NCBI GenBank assembly: GCA_949296855.1 | Contig: CASFRN010000148.1 | Coordinates: 1 to 44,041, forward strand | Reading direction: 5' to 3' | Origin: an uncultured Bacteroides sp. | GTDB lineage: Bacteria > Bacteroidota > Bacteroidia > Bacteroidales > Bacteroidaceae | DNA: 44,041 nt | In this document: positions 38,375 to 44,041 of the stretch, piece after piece | Layout of the letters: each line of letters opens with the position of its first letter | How positions within the stretch are numbered: position 1 is the first letter of the stretch | Translations under genes and position numbers: made by a program | The notes under the pieces: model-generated | Told to the model about the DNA's origin: nothing | What the model saw: the letters and a program-made list of their open reading frames with translations, nothing else | The model's database searches: none

Positions 38375-38584
38375 TTATTCTTCCGCCCGGTATTCCAATA
38401 TGTCTCCGGGCTGGCAATCCAGTTCTTTGCAGATCGCTTCCAAGGTGGAGAAGCGCACCGCTTTGGCTTTTCCTGTCTTCAGGATGGAAAGGTTTGCCGG
38501 AGTAAGGTCCACCCGCTCTGCAAGCTCTCCTAACGAAACTTTCCGTTTCGCCATCATCACGTCAAGGTTTACTATAATCGGCAT
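38375..38584 (-). CDS. YozG-like XRE-family regulator
   Basis: This 69-residue helix-turn-helix protein (MPIIVNLDVMMAKRKVSLGE) belongs to the Cro/C1-type small regulators. The core LAERVDLTPANLSILKTGKA (residues about 21-40) and CKELDCQPGDILEY are almost a consensus for the YozG-type regulators that accompany DUF2975 membrane proteins, as in Bacillus yozG-yoaS. The start at 38584 is preferred because the longer frame would begin inside the upstream gene. It is 5 bp after the 78-residue membrane protein gene and is the last gene of the array. It probably controls the array or its own operon; the operator is not proven. Confidence 0.9.
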   Translation of the reverse strand: MPIIVNLDVMMAKRKVSLGELAERVDLTPANLSILKTGKAKAVRFSTLEAICKELDCQPGDILEYRAEE

Positions 38585-38589
38585 AAGCG

Positions 38590-38826
38590 TTATTGTTTGT
38601 TTTCCAGTTTTTTCCACCATTTGGTATAACGGCGGGTCAGTTTGTAATAAATCACAGCGACAATATAAATCCAAATGATATTGATGAACGGAAGCCAAAT
38701 ATGATTGGATATCAAGGGGACTATCGCTACAAAATAAATGATTTCGCCAAGAATCAGCGAGGCAATGAGGCACAGGAAGATGTAGAATCCTGCCATCACT
38801 CGGGTATAGTTACTTTTCGGTTTCAT
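38590..38826 (-). CDS. Small two-helix membrane protein, paralogue 2
   Basis: This 78-residue protein has two hydrophobic helices (about 10-35 and 44-62) and a basic aromatic tail YYKLTRRYTKWWKKLENK. The tail matches that of the neighbour at 38942-39193 (YYKLIKRYTSWW), so the two are diverged paralogues. I do not know a function. It is 5 bp upstream of the XRE gene, which implies joint translation with it. The ending suggests a cytoplasmic positively charged tail. Confidence 0.75.
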   Translation of the reverse strand: MKPKSNYTRVMAGFYIFLCLIASLILGEIIYFVAIVPLISNHIWLPFINIIWIYIVAVIYYKLTRRYTKWWKKLENKQ

Positions 38827-38869
38827 AGGCGTATAAAATTAATTTGTTTCTCTTTATAAATTATCACTC

Positions 38870-38892
38870 GTAGGGGCGGGGTCTGTCCGCCC
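38870..38892. repeat. GC-rich repeat half copy
   Basis: GTAGGGGCGGGGTCTGTCCG and the next bases resemble one arm of the inverted repeat at 41837-41907. The surrounding gap (38827-38941) is otherwise AT-rich. Confidence 0.75.
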
Positions 38893-38941
38893 TGTATACA
38901 TTTACTTATTTTTCCTTATAAGTTTGCATCGGATTTGGGCT

Positions 38942-39193
38942 TTATCCGTTTCCGGTCTTTTCTTTCCAAACAGTCCACCAAGAAGTGTACCGCTTGATTA
39001 ATTTATAATACAAGTATTGTACTCCGTAGAGATACGGTATAACTAAAATAGCTCCCCATACCTTATGTCCGTTCTCTTTGAGGAAAGGGAAAACACACTC
39101 CATGTAAAGAGCAATGGAGATGGCAAAGAAAAGGATGTATGTCACCCCGATTCCTAATGCCGCTTTCAGTTTTATTCTCGTATCGGTTTTCAT
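38942..39193 (-). CDS. Small two-helix membrane protein, paralogue 1
   Basis: This 83-residue protein has two hydrophobic helices (about 11-32 and 44-62) and ends in YYKLIKRYTSWWTVWKEK. That tail is shared with the 78-residue protein at 38590-38826. It follows the fourth DUF2975-like gene by 12 bp, so it belongs to the array. No family known to me fits it beyond this pair. Confidence 0.75.
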   Translation of the reverse strand: MKTDTRIKLKAALGIGVTYILFFAISIALYMECVFPFLKENGHKVWGAILVIPYLYGVQYLYYKLIKRYTSWWTVWKEKTGNG

Positions 39194-39205
39194 GATTCAT
39201 TTCGT

Positions 39206-39679
39206 TTATACGGTTAAGTTTTGTTCCTCCTGCATCCGGATGCCAATCTGGAATATACATCCGATAAATCCGATGAAGCATCCTAATAATAGGAAGAAGT
39301 AGTACGAACGGGTGATTGCCAGACTCCCTTCGGGTGCGACATGAAGCAGGTACATCTGCACGAATCCGTTTAGCATTACGGCAAGACCAATAAGCTGGAT
39401 ATAATTGGCATTCGCTTTCACAAACACTTTTCCTTTCCGCACATTCTGCATGATGGCAAACACCATTACGGCACAAAACAGCATCACACAATTGGTAATC
39501 GATTCGACCACGGCAGGCCAGAAGAGCGGATTCTTACCGCCTTGCGCCAATTCGTGCGCCAAGTCTCGATTAGCCAAGATGCCTAAGAACAAAACGCCAA
39601 CAGATATGATTATCAGGCAATACATCAGCAATTCCTGCAATGAGCCTGTACGTTTCGGGGTTTTCTTATTCGAGTTCAT
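39206..39679 (-). CDS. DUF2975-like membrane protein, copy 4
   Basis: This 157-residue protein has four membrane helices (about 17-38, 58-78, 92-110, 127-146). Its tail IGIRMQEEQNLTV ends with the EExxLT motif of its neighbours, and NVRKGKVFVKANANYIQLIG matches the DUF2975 cytoplasmic loop GxxFxxxNxxxLR. It lacks the large extracytoplasmic loop seen in copies 1-3, so it is the compact DUF2975 form. It is 18 bp after copy 3. The function of the family is unknown. Confidence 0.85.
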   Translation of the reverse strand: MNSNKKTPKRTGSLQELLMYCLIIISVGVLFLGILANRDLAHELAQGGKNPLFWPAVVESITNCVMLFCAVMVFAIMQNVRKGKVFVKANANYIQLIGLAVMLNGFVQMYLLHVAPEGSLAITRSYYFFLLLGCFIGFIGCIFQIGIRMQEEQNLTV

Positions 39680-39697
39680 AAGTCGTTTCTCCTTTCA

Positions 39698-40342
39698 TTA
39701 TATGGTTAAATCTTGTTCCTCCTTAATCTTTACCGCTACGGCATACACCTCTGCCAGCAAGACGATGACAAAGAAGGAACTGAAATCGTAGACGGTATGT
39801 TCGATGCCTACTACCTGGTAACCCGGAATGCTGAGCTGGCTCATCGCGTCACGCTCTAATAACCATTCGAAGAACATCAATCCCAAATAAATTCCGGCAT
39901 TGACGTAGGCAAACCAACGTATCCAGTACACATTGCGGTGGGAGAAAATATCACGCTTCACCACACGTATCAGCAAGCGGATTAAGCAATAAATGGAATA
40001 AATGCCGAGAAGGGCGACAAAGAACGAGCCAAAGGTTAGGAAGATGACAATAAACCAGTTGGGACGCACATCGCATTTCACCTCGGCAATGCTATAAGGT
40101 ACGGTCTTTGTTCCATCCGAAAGCTGCAAAACGGCTTCGCCCGCTTCACCTTCGGGAATGACTTTCGCTTTTACCGGAATAAGGAAAGAATGGGTATAAC
40201 TTGCACCGTTTTCCGCTTGTTGGTGTCCGGTTTCAAGTCCTGCATTAAAGCTTTCTATTGTATCTCCGCCAAAAACCTGAATGGCGAACTCCGCGCAAAG
40301 GGCAATAATAGTAATGATTCCTAAAAGGCTGATGTATTTCAT
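39698..40342 (-). CDS. DUF2975-like membrane protein, copy 3
   Basis: This 214-residue protein has four predicted helices, with a soluble stretch of about 80 residues between helices 1 and 2 (about 25-100) that probably faces the periplasm. The loop RDIFSHRNVYWIRWF and the tail AVAVKIKEEQDLTI fit DUF2975. Its gene starts 10 bp after copy 2 ends and is followed by a clear AAAGGAG ribosome-binding site before copy 4, which is unusual in Bacteroides. Confidence 0.87.
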   Translation of the reverse strand: MKYISLLGIITIIALCAEFAIQVFGGDTIESFNAGLETGHQQAENGASYTHSFLIPVKAKVIPEGEAGEAVLQLSDGTKTVPYSIAEVKCDVRPNWFIVIFLTFGSFFVALLGIYSIYCLIRLLIRVVKRDIFSHRNVYWIRWFAYVNAGIYLGLMFFEWLLERDAMSQLSIPGYQVVGIEHTVYDFSSFFVIVLLAEVYAVAVKIKEEQDLTI

Positions 40343-40352
40343 AATGTATGGT

Positions 40353-41006
40353 TTATATGGTTAAATCATTCTCTTCTTTCATCTTCAAACCGATTGCAAA
40401 TATTTCGGCAAACAGCAAAGCGGTAAAGCCAATAAGCAGTGTCGGGTCGGAAAGCTGGAAGGAGATAGAGAAAGAACTGTCTTTCAAACTGATTACTTGA
40501 GAAACCAAGTAATTGTTAATGGCGACTATTGCCATTGAACAACAGAAGCTAAGGATAAGCGATATTCCCAAGCAGCGCAAGCGTTTCACGTTCGCCCAAT
40601 CGAAGATGATGTTTCGGTGAATATTCCGAATCATCTTGGCAAACTGGACTATGGCATAAATGAGGCATATTGTTACTACCCAGTCCAACAAAGAAAGGAA
40701 TATAGAGTCGGTGGCACCGGCTTTTTCATTCGGAATCCCTATCATGCTGATGAATGGAAGAATAGAAACCGAAGAACCGTCTTTTGTATTAATGGCTGTA
40801 GTGGTTTCGTTGGTGATAACATCGGTCGGCATTGTGCCAATCAGTTTATAGGTCACGTCAAGCTTTTCCACACCCGCTTTCCCTTGTTCGTATGCATCGA
40901 CTCCTGCTTTGAAGCCATAATAAAACATATTAAAGACGAAAGACATGGAAATAAGGATAGAAATGATGACTCCTAAACAGATAAAATTCAATCTCTTTTT
41001 TTTCAT
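40353..41006 (-). CDS. DUF2975-like membrane protein, copy 2
   Basis: This 217-residue protein has four helices and a long loop after the first (about 30-95: KAGVDAYEQGKAGVEKLDVT and following). The cytoplasmic loop NIIFDWANVKRLRCLG and the tail AIGLKMKEENDLTI are those of DUF2975. It is separated from copy 1 by 192 bp holding a perfect 19-bp dyad (41100-41163), so it may start a separate transcript or be processed there. Confidence 0.87.
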   Translation of the reverse strand: MKKKRLNFICLGVIISILISMSFVFNMFYYGFKAGVDAYEQGKAGVEKLDVTYKLIGTMPTDVITNETTTAINTKDGSSVSILPFISMIGIPNEKAGATDSIFLSLLDWVVTICLIYAIVQFAKMIRNIHRNIIFDWANVKRLRCLGISLILSFCCSMAIVAINNYLVSQVISLKDSSFSISFQLSDPTLLIGFTALLFAEIFAIGLKMKEENDLTI

Positions 41007-41099
41007 AAGGCGTAATTTATGATATGTGTTTAAATACTTTTTAATTTCCCTCTATCGCCCATTTAAATGCCTCCGGAAACGAATATATACTGCGTTGGC

Positions 41100-41163
41100 A
41101 AAGTAATCAATATTCATCTGCGATTTCATATAGATGAAACAGCCGATGAATATTGATTACTTT
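41100..41163. repeat. Perfect 19-bp dyad between DUF2975 copies 1 and 2
   Basis: Positions 41100-41118 (AAAGTAATCAATATTCATC) and 41145-41163 are perfect inverted copies, and the loop holds a second stem TTTCAT/ATGAAA. No T tract follows on the minus strand, so it is not a typical terminator. It could be a regulatory site, a processing hairpin or a mobile palindrome. Confidence 0.9.
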
Positions 41164-41198
41164 TCGAGGCAAGTAAATAGGCTACATGAAGGTGTTTA

Positions 41199-41813
41199 TT
41201 ATATGGTTAAATCGTTCTCTTCCTTGATGCGGACCGCTTGGGCGAAAATCTCGGTCAAGAGGGCAATCACTAACATGAAAGTCCACGAATATTTCAAATG
41301 GAACTCATCGAACACGTAATCGGAAGATACCAACTCGTTCATGGCTGCCCGGTAAAGGATATAACTCTGTAATTCGAACAAGGCGGAAAACGCCATTATC
41401 GGATAAATGAAGAAACGCAAACGGCGGATATTTTTCCGAATCAGAATCTCGCCCCGACCCACCGCTACCAGCAAGCGTATCAGGCAATAAATCCCATAAA
41501 AGACGAGCAATGTAACAGGAAAGATAACAAATCCCATGGCGTGCACCCATGAATTATGTTTCACGTAGGTGCTTACTCCGTTCACCTCGCAGGGAACATT
41601 CGCCTGCATAGCCTGATTGAACAGACTATCAGACATCCCTTCTTTATAACCTTCTACCGATAAGGATACAGAATTGAAATCGGCAGGCAAAACCAATTGA
41701 GAATCGGCTTCGGCATCGTTCCACCCGTCTATGAATCCGGGGATGGCATCTTTGATAAAGTTCCCTATCAGTGCCACTATCACGATAATCCCTAAAATGC
41801 GTACTGTTTTCAT
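41199..41813 (-). CDS. DUF2975-like membrane protein, copy 1
   Basis: This 204-residue protein has four helices: one at the N-terminus (MKTVRILGIIVIVALIGNF), then a soluble stretch of about 65 residues, then three more. The loop GEILIRKNIRRLRFF and the tail AQAVRIKEENDLTI are DUF2975 hallmarks. I chose ATG 41813: the longer frame to 41867 would translate a palindromic GC-rich repeat and place charged residues before the first helix. It is first of the four paralogues and lies 99 bp after the CPBP protease gene. Confidence 0.87.
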   Translation of the reverse strand: MKTVRILGIIVIVALIGNFIKDAIPGFIDGWNDAEADSQLVLPADFNSVSLSVEGYKEGMSDSLFNQAMQANVPCEVNGVSTYVKHNSWVHAMGFVIFPVTLLVFYGIYCLIRLLVAVGRGEILIRKNIRRLRFFIYPIMAFSALFELQSYILYRAAMNELVSSDYVFDEFHLKYSWTFMLVIALLTEIFAQAVRIKEENDLTI

Positions 41814-41836
41814 AAACCTAATACAATCTGTTTCGT

Positions 41837-41907
41837 TGTAGGGGCGGGGTTTGCCCGCCCAAAACATATACGGGGCAGCATACGGGCGGGCAAACCCCGC
41901 CCCTACA
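41837..41907. repeat. GC-rich 24-bp perfect inverted repeat
   Basis: TGTAGGGGCGGGGTTTGCCC with the next four bases (41837-41860) is perfectly inverted at 41884-41907, with a 23-bp centre. Each arm also folds on itself (GGGCGGG/CCCGCCC). It lies between the CPBP and DUF2975 copy 1 genes. Its GC content is far above that of the surrounding DNA. Confidence 0.92.
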
Positions 41908-41912
41908 GTTAA

Positions 41913-42755
41913 TTATGCTTGTTCTTTATCCTCTGAAACAATCACTTCTTCTACCGGAGCGGGTGTTTCTTTCCATACTATCTGATTCGGAATCAGGCGG
42001 GTCTTGATGTACCAGATGCTCCAAACGGTCAATACCACGCCTACGATAGCAAGGCTGATAGCTCCGGTCGTACCCAAGGCTTCGGTTAGGGTCTCGTCCT
42101 TCTCGCCCGATAAGTGGAAGAGCAATACCGATGTACCGTTGTTGATAAAGTGCATTAACATACCCGGAAGAAGGCTGCCCGTGCGGTAATATACCCAGCC
42201 GAGTACCAATCCCAAAATGGAAGCGAAAAACATCTGTACGGGATTACCGTGTACGAGACCGAAGATGAGGGCAGATACCAAAATCGCCCATGCAGGATTC
42301 TTCCATTTACGCAACAAGTGCCCTTGCATTCCTCCGCGGAACAGCAATTCTTCTACAATGGGGGCCATTATTATTATGGAGATGATGCCTAACGGGTTAT
42401 TCATCGCTTGGGCAAAGAATTCTTCCATCGTATTGGGCAATCCGGTCAGTTCGGTCAGATAATTTGTCCAAAACCCCATGCCTATGATAAGGACGACCGA
42501 GACAAGCAACACCTTAGCCGTATTGGGGAAACTTAAGGATAGCTGGTCGCGCTTTACATATTTCCAGACCAGCAGGTGGGCACCTACCGCCAAGGTGGAA
42601 AGCAATTGTGCCCACATGGTGAGCTGGAACACTTCCGGGTCGGATTGGGGAAACTCCAGTGTGTGGTTGGCTATCATATAGCCTCCGGCAAAGATACCGG
42701 AGAAAGCGAATGTGTAAAGCAGGTAATAGATAAAAAGTTTAATAACACGTCCCAT
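41913..42755 (-). CDS. CPBP-family intramembrane metalloprotease
   Basis: This 280-residue protein has about eight membrane helices and the CPBP (Abi) protease motifs: Glu135-Glu136 with Arg140 in VEELLFRGG, His169 in FGLVHGNP, and His202 in MLMHFINN. These form the metal site of Rce1-like intramembrane proteases. Bacterial members often act in bacteriocin maturation, self-immunity or stress signalling. The gene is preceded by a GGAG ribosome-binding site near 42763-42770 and follows the DUF3836-like gene by 46 bp. Association with the DUF2975 array is suggested by co-direction and spacing only. Confidence 0.92.
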   Translation of the reverse strand: MGRVIKLFIYYLLYTFAFSGIFAGGYMIANHTLEFPQSDPEVFQLTMWAQLLSTLAVGAHLLVWKYVKRDQLSLSFPNTAKVLLVSVVLIIGMGFWTNYLTELTGLPNTMEEFFAQAMNNPLGIISIIIMAPIVEELLFRGGMQGHLLRKWKNPAWAILVSALIFGLVHGNPVQMFFASILGLVLGWVYYRTGSLLPGMLMHFINNGTSVLLFHLSGEKDETLTEALGTTGAISLAIVGVVLTVWSIWYIKTRLIPNQIVWKETPAPVEEVIVSEDKEQA

Positions 42756-42801
42756 AATAGTATCTCCTTTATATAATAATTAGGTGAATGAATCAAGTGG
42801 A

Positions 42802-43218
42802 TTATCTCTGAACTTCGGTTAATAACAGGTCGCTTTCGGCTTGCTGGTAATAGATGCTGGTCTGGATGTTTTGCGTAAACGCGCCCGAAGCCTTGTCGTA
42901 TTCGGCATAGTCAATCATATAAATGCCGTCGCCCGGAAGGTAATTCAGCAGGTAAGCGGGTTGCCATGAACGGTTGTCCTTGTTCCAGCGGTAAGCCTTC
43001 TTTTCCAAAAGATTGCCGTTGGCATCATACTGGTATTCGTATTTCAGCTTCGGAGTAATCGAAAGCCCGTCGGCATTCAGAGTAGAAACGGTCATCGTGT
43101 TTCCGTCTTGTCCGTAAACAAAGGTGTTTTGTGCACCGGCTTCGGTAGCGGTTGTGAAACTCATCATAGCGGTTGCGAAGATAGCGGCAATGGCTTTAGT
43201 AACAAATGTCTTTTTCAT
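42802..43218 (-). CDS. DUF3836-like secreted protein
   Basis: This 138-residue protein has a signal peptide (MKKTFVTKAIAAIFATAMMS, cleaved near AGAQ) and a body of beta-rich repeats like LKYEYQYDANGNLLEKKAYR and YDKASGAFTQNIQTSIYY. This resembles DUF3836, a small family of Bacteroides secreted proteins of unknown role. It is the first gene of the minus-strand array and has a canonical promoter at 43295-43325 flanked by dyads. Confidence 0.75.
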   Translation of the reverse strand: MKKTFVTKAIAAIFATAMMSFTTATEAGAQNTFVYGQDGNTMTVSTLNADGLSITPKLKYEYQYDANGNLLEKKAYRWNKDNRSWQPAYLLNYLPGDGIYMIDYAEYDKASGAFTQNIQTSIYYQQAESDLLLTEVQR

Positions 43219-43266
43219 AATCGTATGTCTTTAATGTTTTTATTAATCTGGTTTTGTTCTCTATTT

Positions 43267-43358
43267 CGATAATTATTTATCGTTTTTCGATATGCAAATG
43301 TAGGCATTATTTTTATACTACCAAAGGTTTTCGAGAAAAATTTATCGAAAAACGATAA
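43267..43358. promoter_or_regulatory. CGATA/TATCG dyads flanking the DUF3836 promoter
   Basis: Three overlapping or near dyads are seen: CGATAATTATTTATCG (43267-43282), TATCGTTTTTCGATA (43278-43292) and TATCGAAAAACGATA (43343-43357). The first two lie over the transcription start region, the third upstream of the -33 box. The pattern fits paired operators for a dimeric regulator, possibly allowing a loop across the promoter. Confidence 0.65.
43295..43325 (-). promoter_or_regulatory. Promoter of DUF3836-like gene and array
   Basis: On the minus strand TTTG (43325-43322) and TACATTTG (43302-43295) are 19 bp apart, matching both consensus boxes. The start codon is 76 bp downstream. Confidence 0.75.
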
Positions 43359-43480
43359 TTTTTTAATGAAATGCGGCTATACGGGCTTATCGGAGGGGTA
43401 AAAGAGCCTATTTTTTCTTCTTTTGCGCCTAAGTGTATTGGCGTTTTCAGTTGTTTCTTTATATAAAGAGACATATTTTT

Positions 43481-43605
43481 ATAGCACACAGATGACACAG
43501 AAAGACACAGATTGACACAGATAAATCTTGGCTGCGCTGTGTCTGCCATAAGATAAAAATAAAATCTGTGTTCCTCCGTGTCCTTCTGTGTCATTTGTGT
43601 GCTAT
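43481..43605. repeat. CACAGAT-family long inverted repeat
   Basis: ATAGCACACAGATGACACAG from 43481 is mirrored by CTGTGTCATTTGTGTGCTAT ending at 43605, with the match continuing inwards imperfectly through several GACACAG units (to about 43522 and from 43564). It lies upstream of the GH97 gene. The remainder of the gap 43359-43480 shows nothing I can name. Confidence 0.85.
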
Positions 43606-43648
43606 TATATATAAAGGAGTAAATCTTTACCTAAAAACATACCATTCT

Positions 43649-44041
43649 ATGAAACGACTAAGCATCATTTGCCTGTTTCTGCTTGCTTGGGCAGGAACAC
43701 TGTTTGCACAAACACTGAAATCGCCGGACGGAAACCTGACCCTGCAGTTCCGCCTTTCGGCTGAAGGTACACCGGTCTATTCCTTGCAATACAAAGGAAA
43801 AGATGTCATCAAGGAGAGCAAGTTGGGATTCAGCGTACATCCCGATTATCAATTCGACCGCAACTTTACGGTGACCGATACACAAACTTCGGAAAACAAT
43901 ACTACCTGGAAGCCCGTATGGGGACAATACAGTGAAATCCGCGACCACCATAACGAATTGTTCATCGCCATGAAGCAAAACGGGACGGGCTGGCTGCTGA
44001 ACCTCCGTTTCCGTCTGTTCAATGACGGGCTGGGATTCCGC
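43649..44041 (+). CDS. SusB-like GH97 glycosidase, N-terminal part cut by window edge
   Basis: The reading frame starts at ATG 43649 (MKRLSIICLFLLAWAGTLFA) and runs off the right edge after 131 codons. It has a signal peptide ending near residue 21 (FAQ-T). The body begins QTLKSPDGNLTLQFRLSAEG, then YSLQYKGKDVIKESKLGF and NNTTWKPVWGQYSEIRDHHN, all typical of the GH97 N-terminal beta-sandwich. The family includes inverting alpha-glucosidases (SusB) and retaining alpha-galactosidases; the catalytic residues are beyond the edge, so the type is undetermined. Confidence 0.9.
   Translation, partial: MKRLSIICLFLLAWAGTLFAQTLKSPDGNLTLQFRLSAEGTPVYSLQYKGKDVIKESKLGFSVHPDYQFDRNFTVTDTQTSENNTTWKPVWGQYSEIRDHHNELFIAMKQNGTGWLLNLRFRLFNDGLGFR

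Noticed and set aside
41814-41867. N-terminal extension of DUF2975 copy 1
   Set aside because: It would translate the GC-rich inverted repeat and add charged residues; the start at 41813 gives a clean N-terminal helix like the other copies.

Overview
The window looks like a chromosomal segment of a gut Bacteroidales, probably Bacteroidaceae. It has a hybrid two-component system beside carbohydrate-active enzymes, a fimbrillin-like lipoprotein, SusB/GH97-type and OmpA-type envelope genes, repeated Bacteroides-type -7 boxes (TAnnTTTG) in front of genes, and the order recO / tRNA-Glu / rpsT / gyrB. No phage, plasmid backbone, CRISPR array or intact insertion sequence is visible.

Layout. 1-8974: the edge of an unknown membrane protein gene, then a hybrid two-component regulator (minus) divergent from a GH43 glycosidase and a GH115 alpha-glucuronidase lipoprotein (plus). 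This is a small xylan side-chain module without SusC/SusD in view. 9262-15520: housekeeping block recO (minus), tRNA-Glu, rpsT, gyrB, malQ. 16179-18079: xpt plus a purine permease, minus-strand operon. 18285-23735: fimbrillin-like lipoprotein, alkaline phosphatase, ComEA-like HhH protein, NSS-type sodium symporter, VanZ-like protein. 23941-28350: argS, RNase HI with an RNA-DNA hybrid-binding domain, and an LtaS-type membrane phosphotransferase/sulfatase. 28423-33704 (minus): a small possibly SecB-like protein, an orphan tyrosine recombinase, an OmpA-family protein, mnmA and a flavodoxin/ferredoxin fusion. 33789-36289: ruvB and a polysaccharide flippase, convergent with a DEAD-box helicase. 38375-43218 (minus): a dense array of small membrane proteins, reading in transcription order DUF3836-like secreted protein, CPBP intramembrane protease, four DUF2975-like paralogues sharing a C-terminal EE(N/Q)xLT(I/V) tail, two paralogous two-helix proteins and a YozG-like XRE regulator. 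43649-44041: start of a SusB-like GH97 gene running off the right edge.

The least explained content is of two kinds. First, the DUF2975/XRE/CPBP array looks like one expanded membrane system; the gene at its head has a canonical promoter flanked by CGATA/TATCG dyads. Second, the intergenic DNA is full of palindromes: a four-unit 22-bp tandem palindrome array, a three-unit 23-bp tandem palindrome array, a perfect 36-bp inverted repeat holding the stop codons of two convergent genes, a 34-bp perfect inverted repeat, a GC-rich 24-bp inverted repeat, two copies of a 102-115-bp GGCTGTCTC-ended element, and a dispersed CACAGAT-rich family. Several lie between convergent genes. All functional statements come from reading the sequence and recalling families; no search was run.
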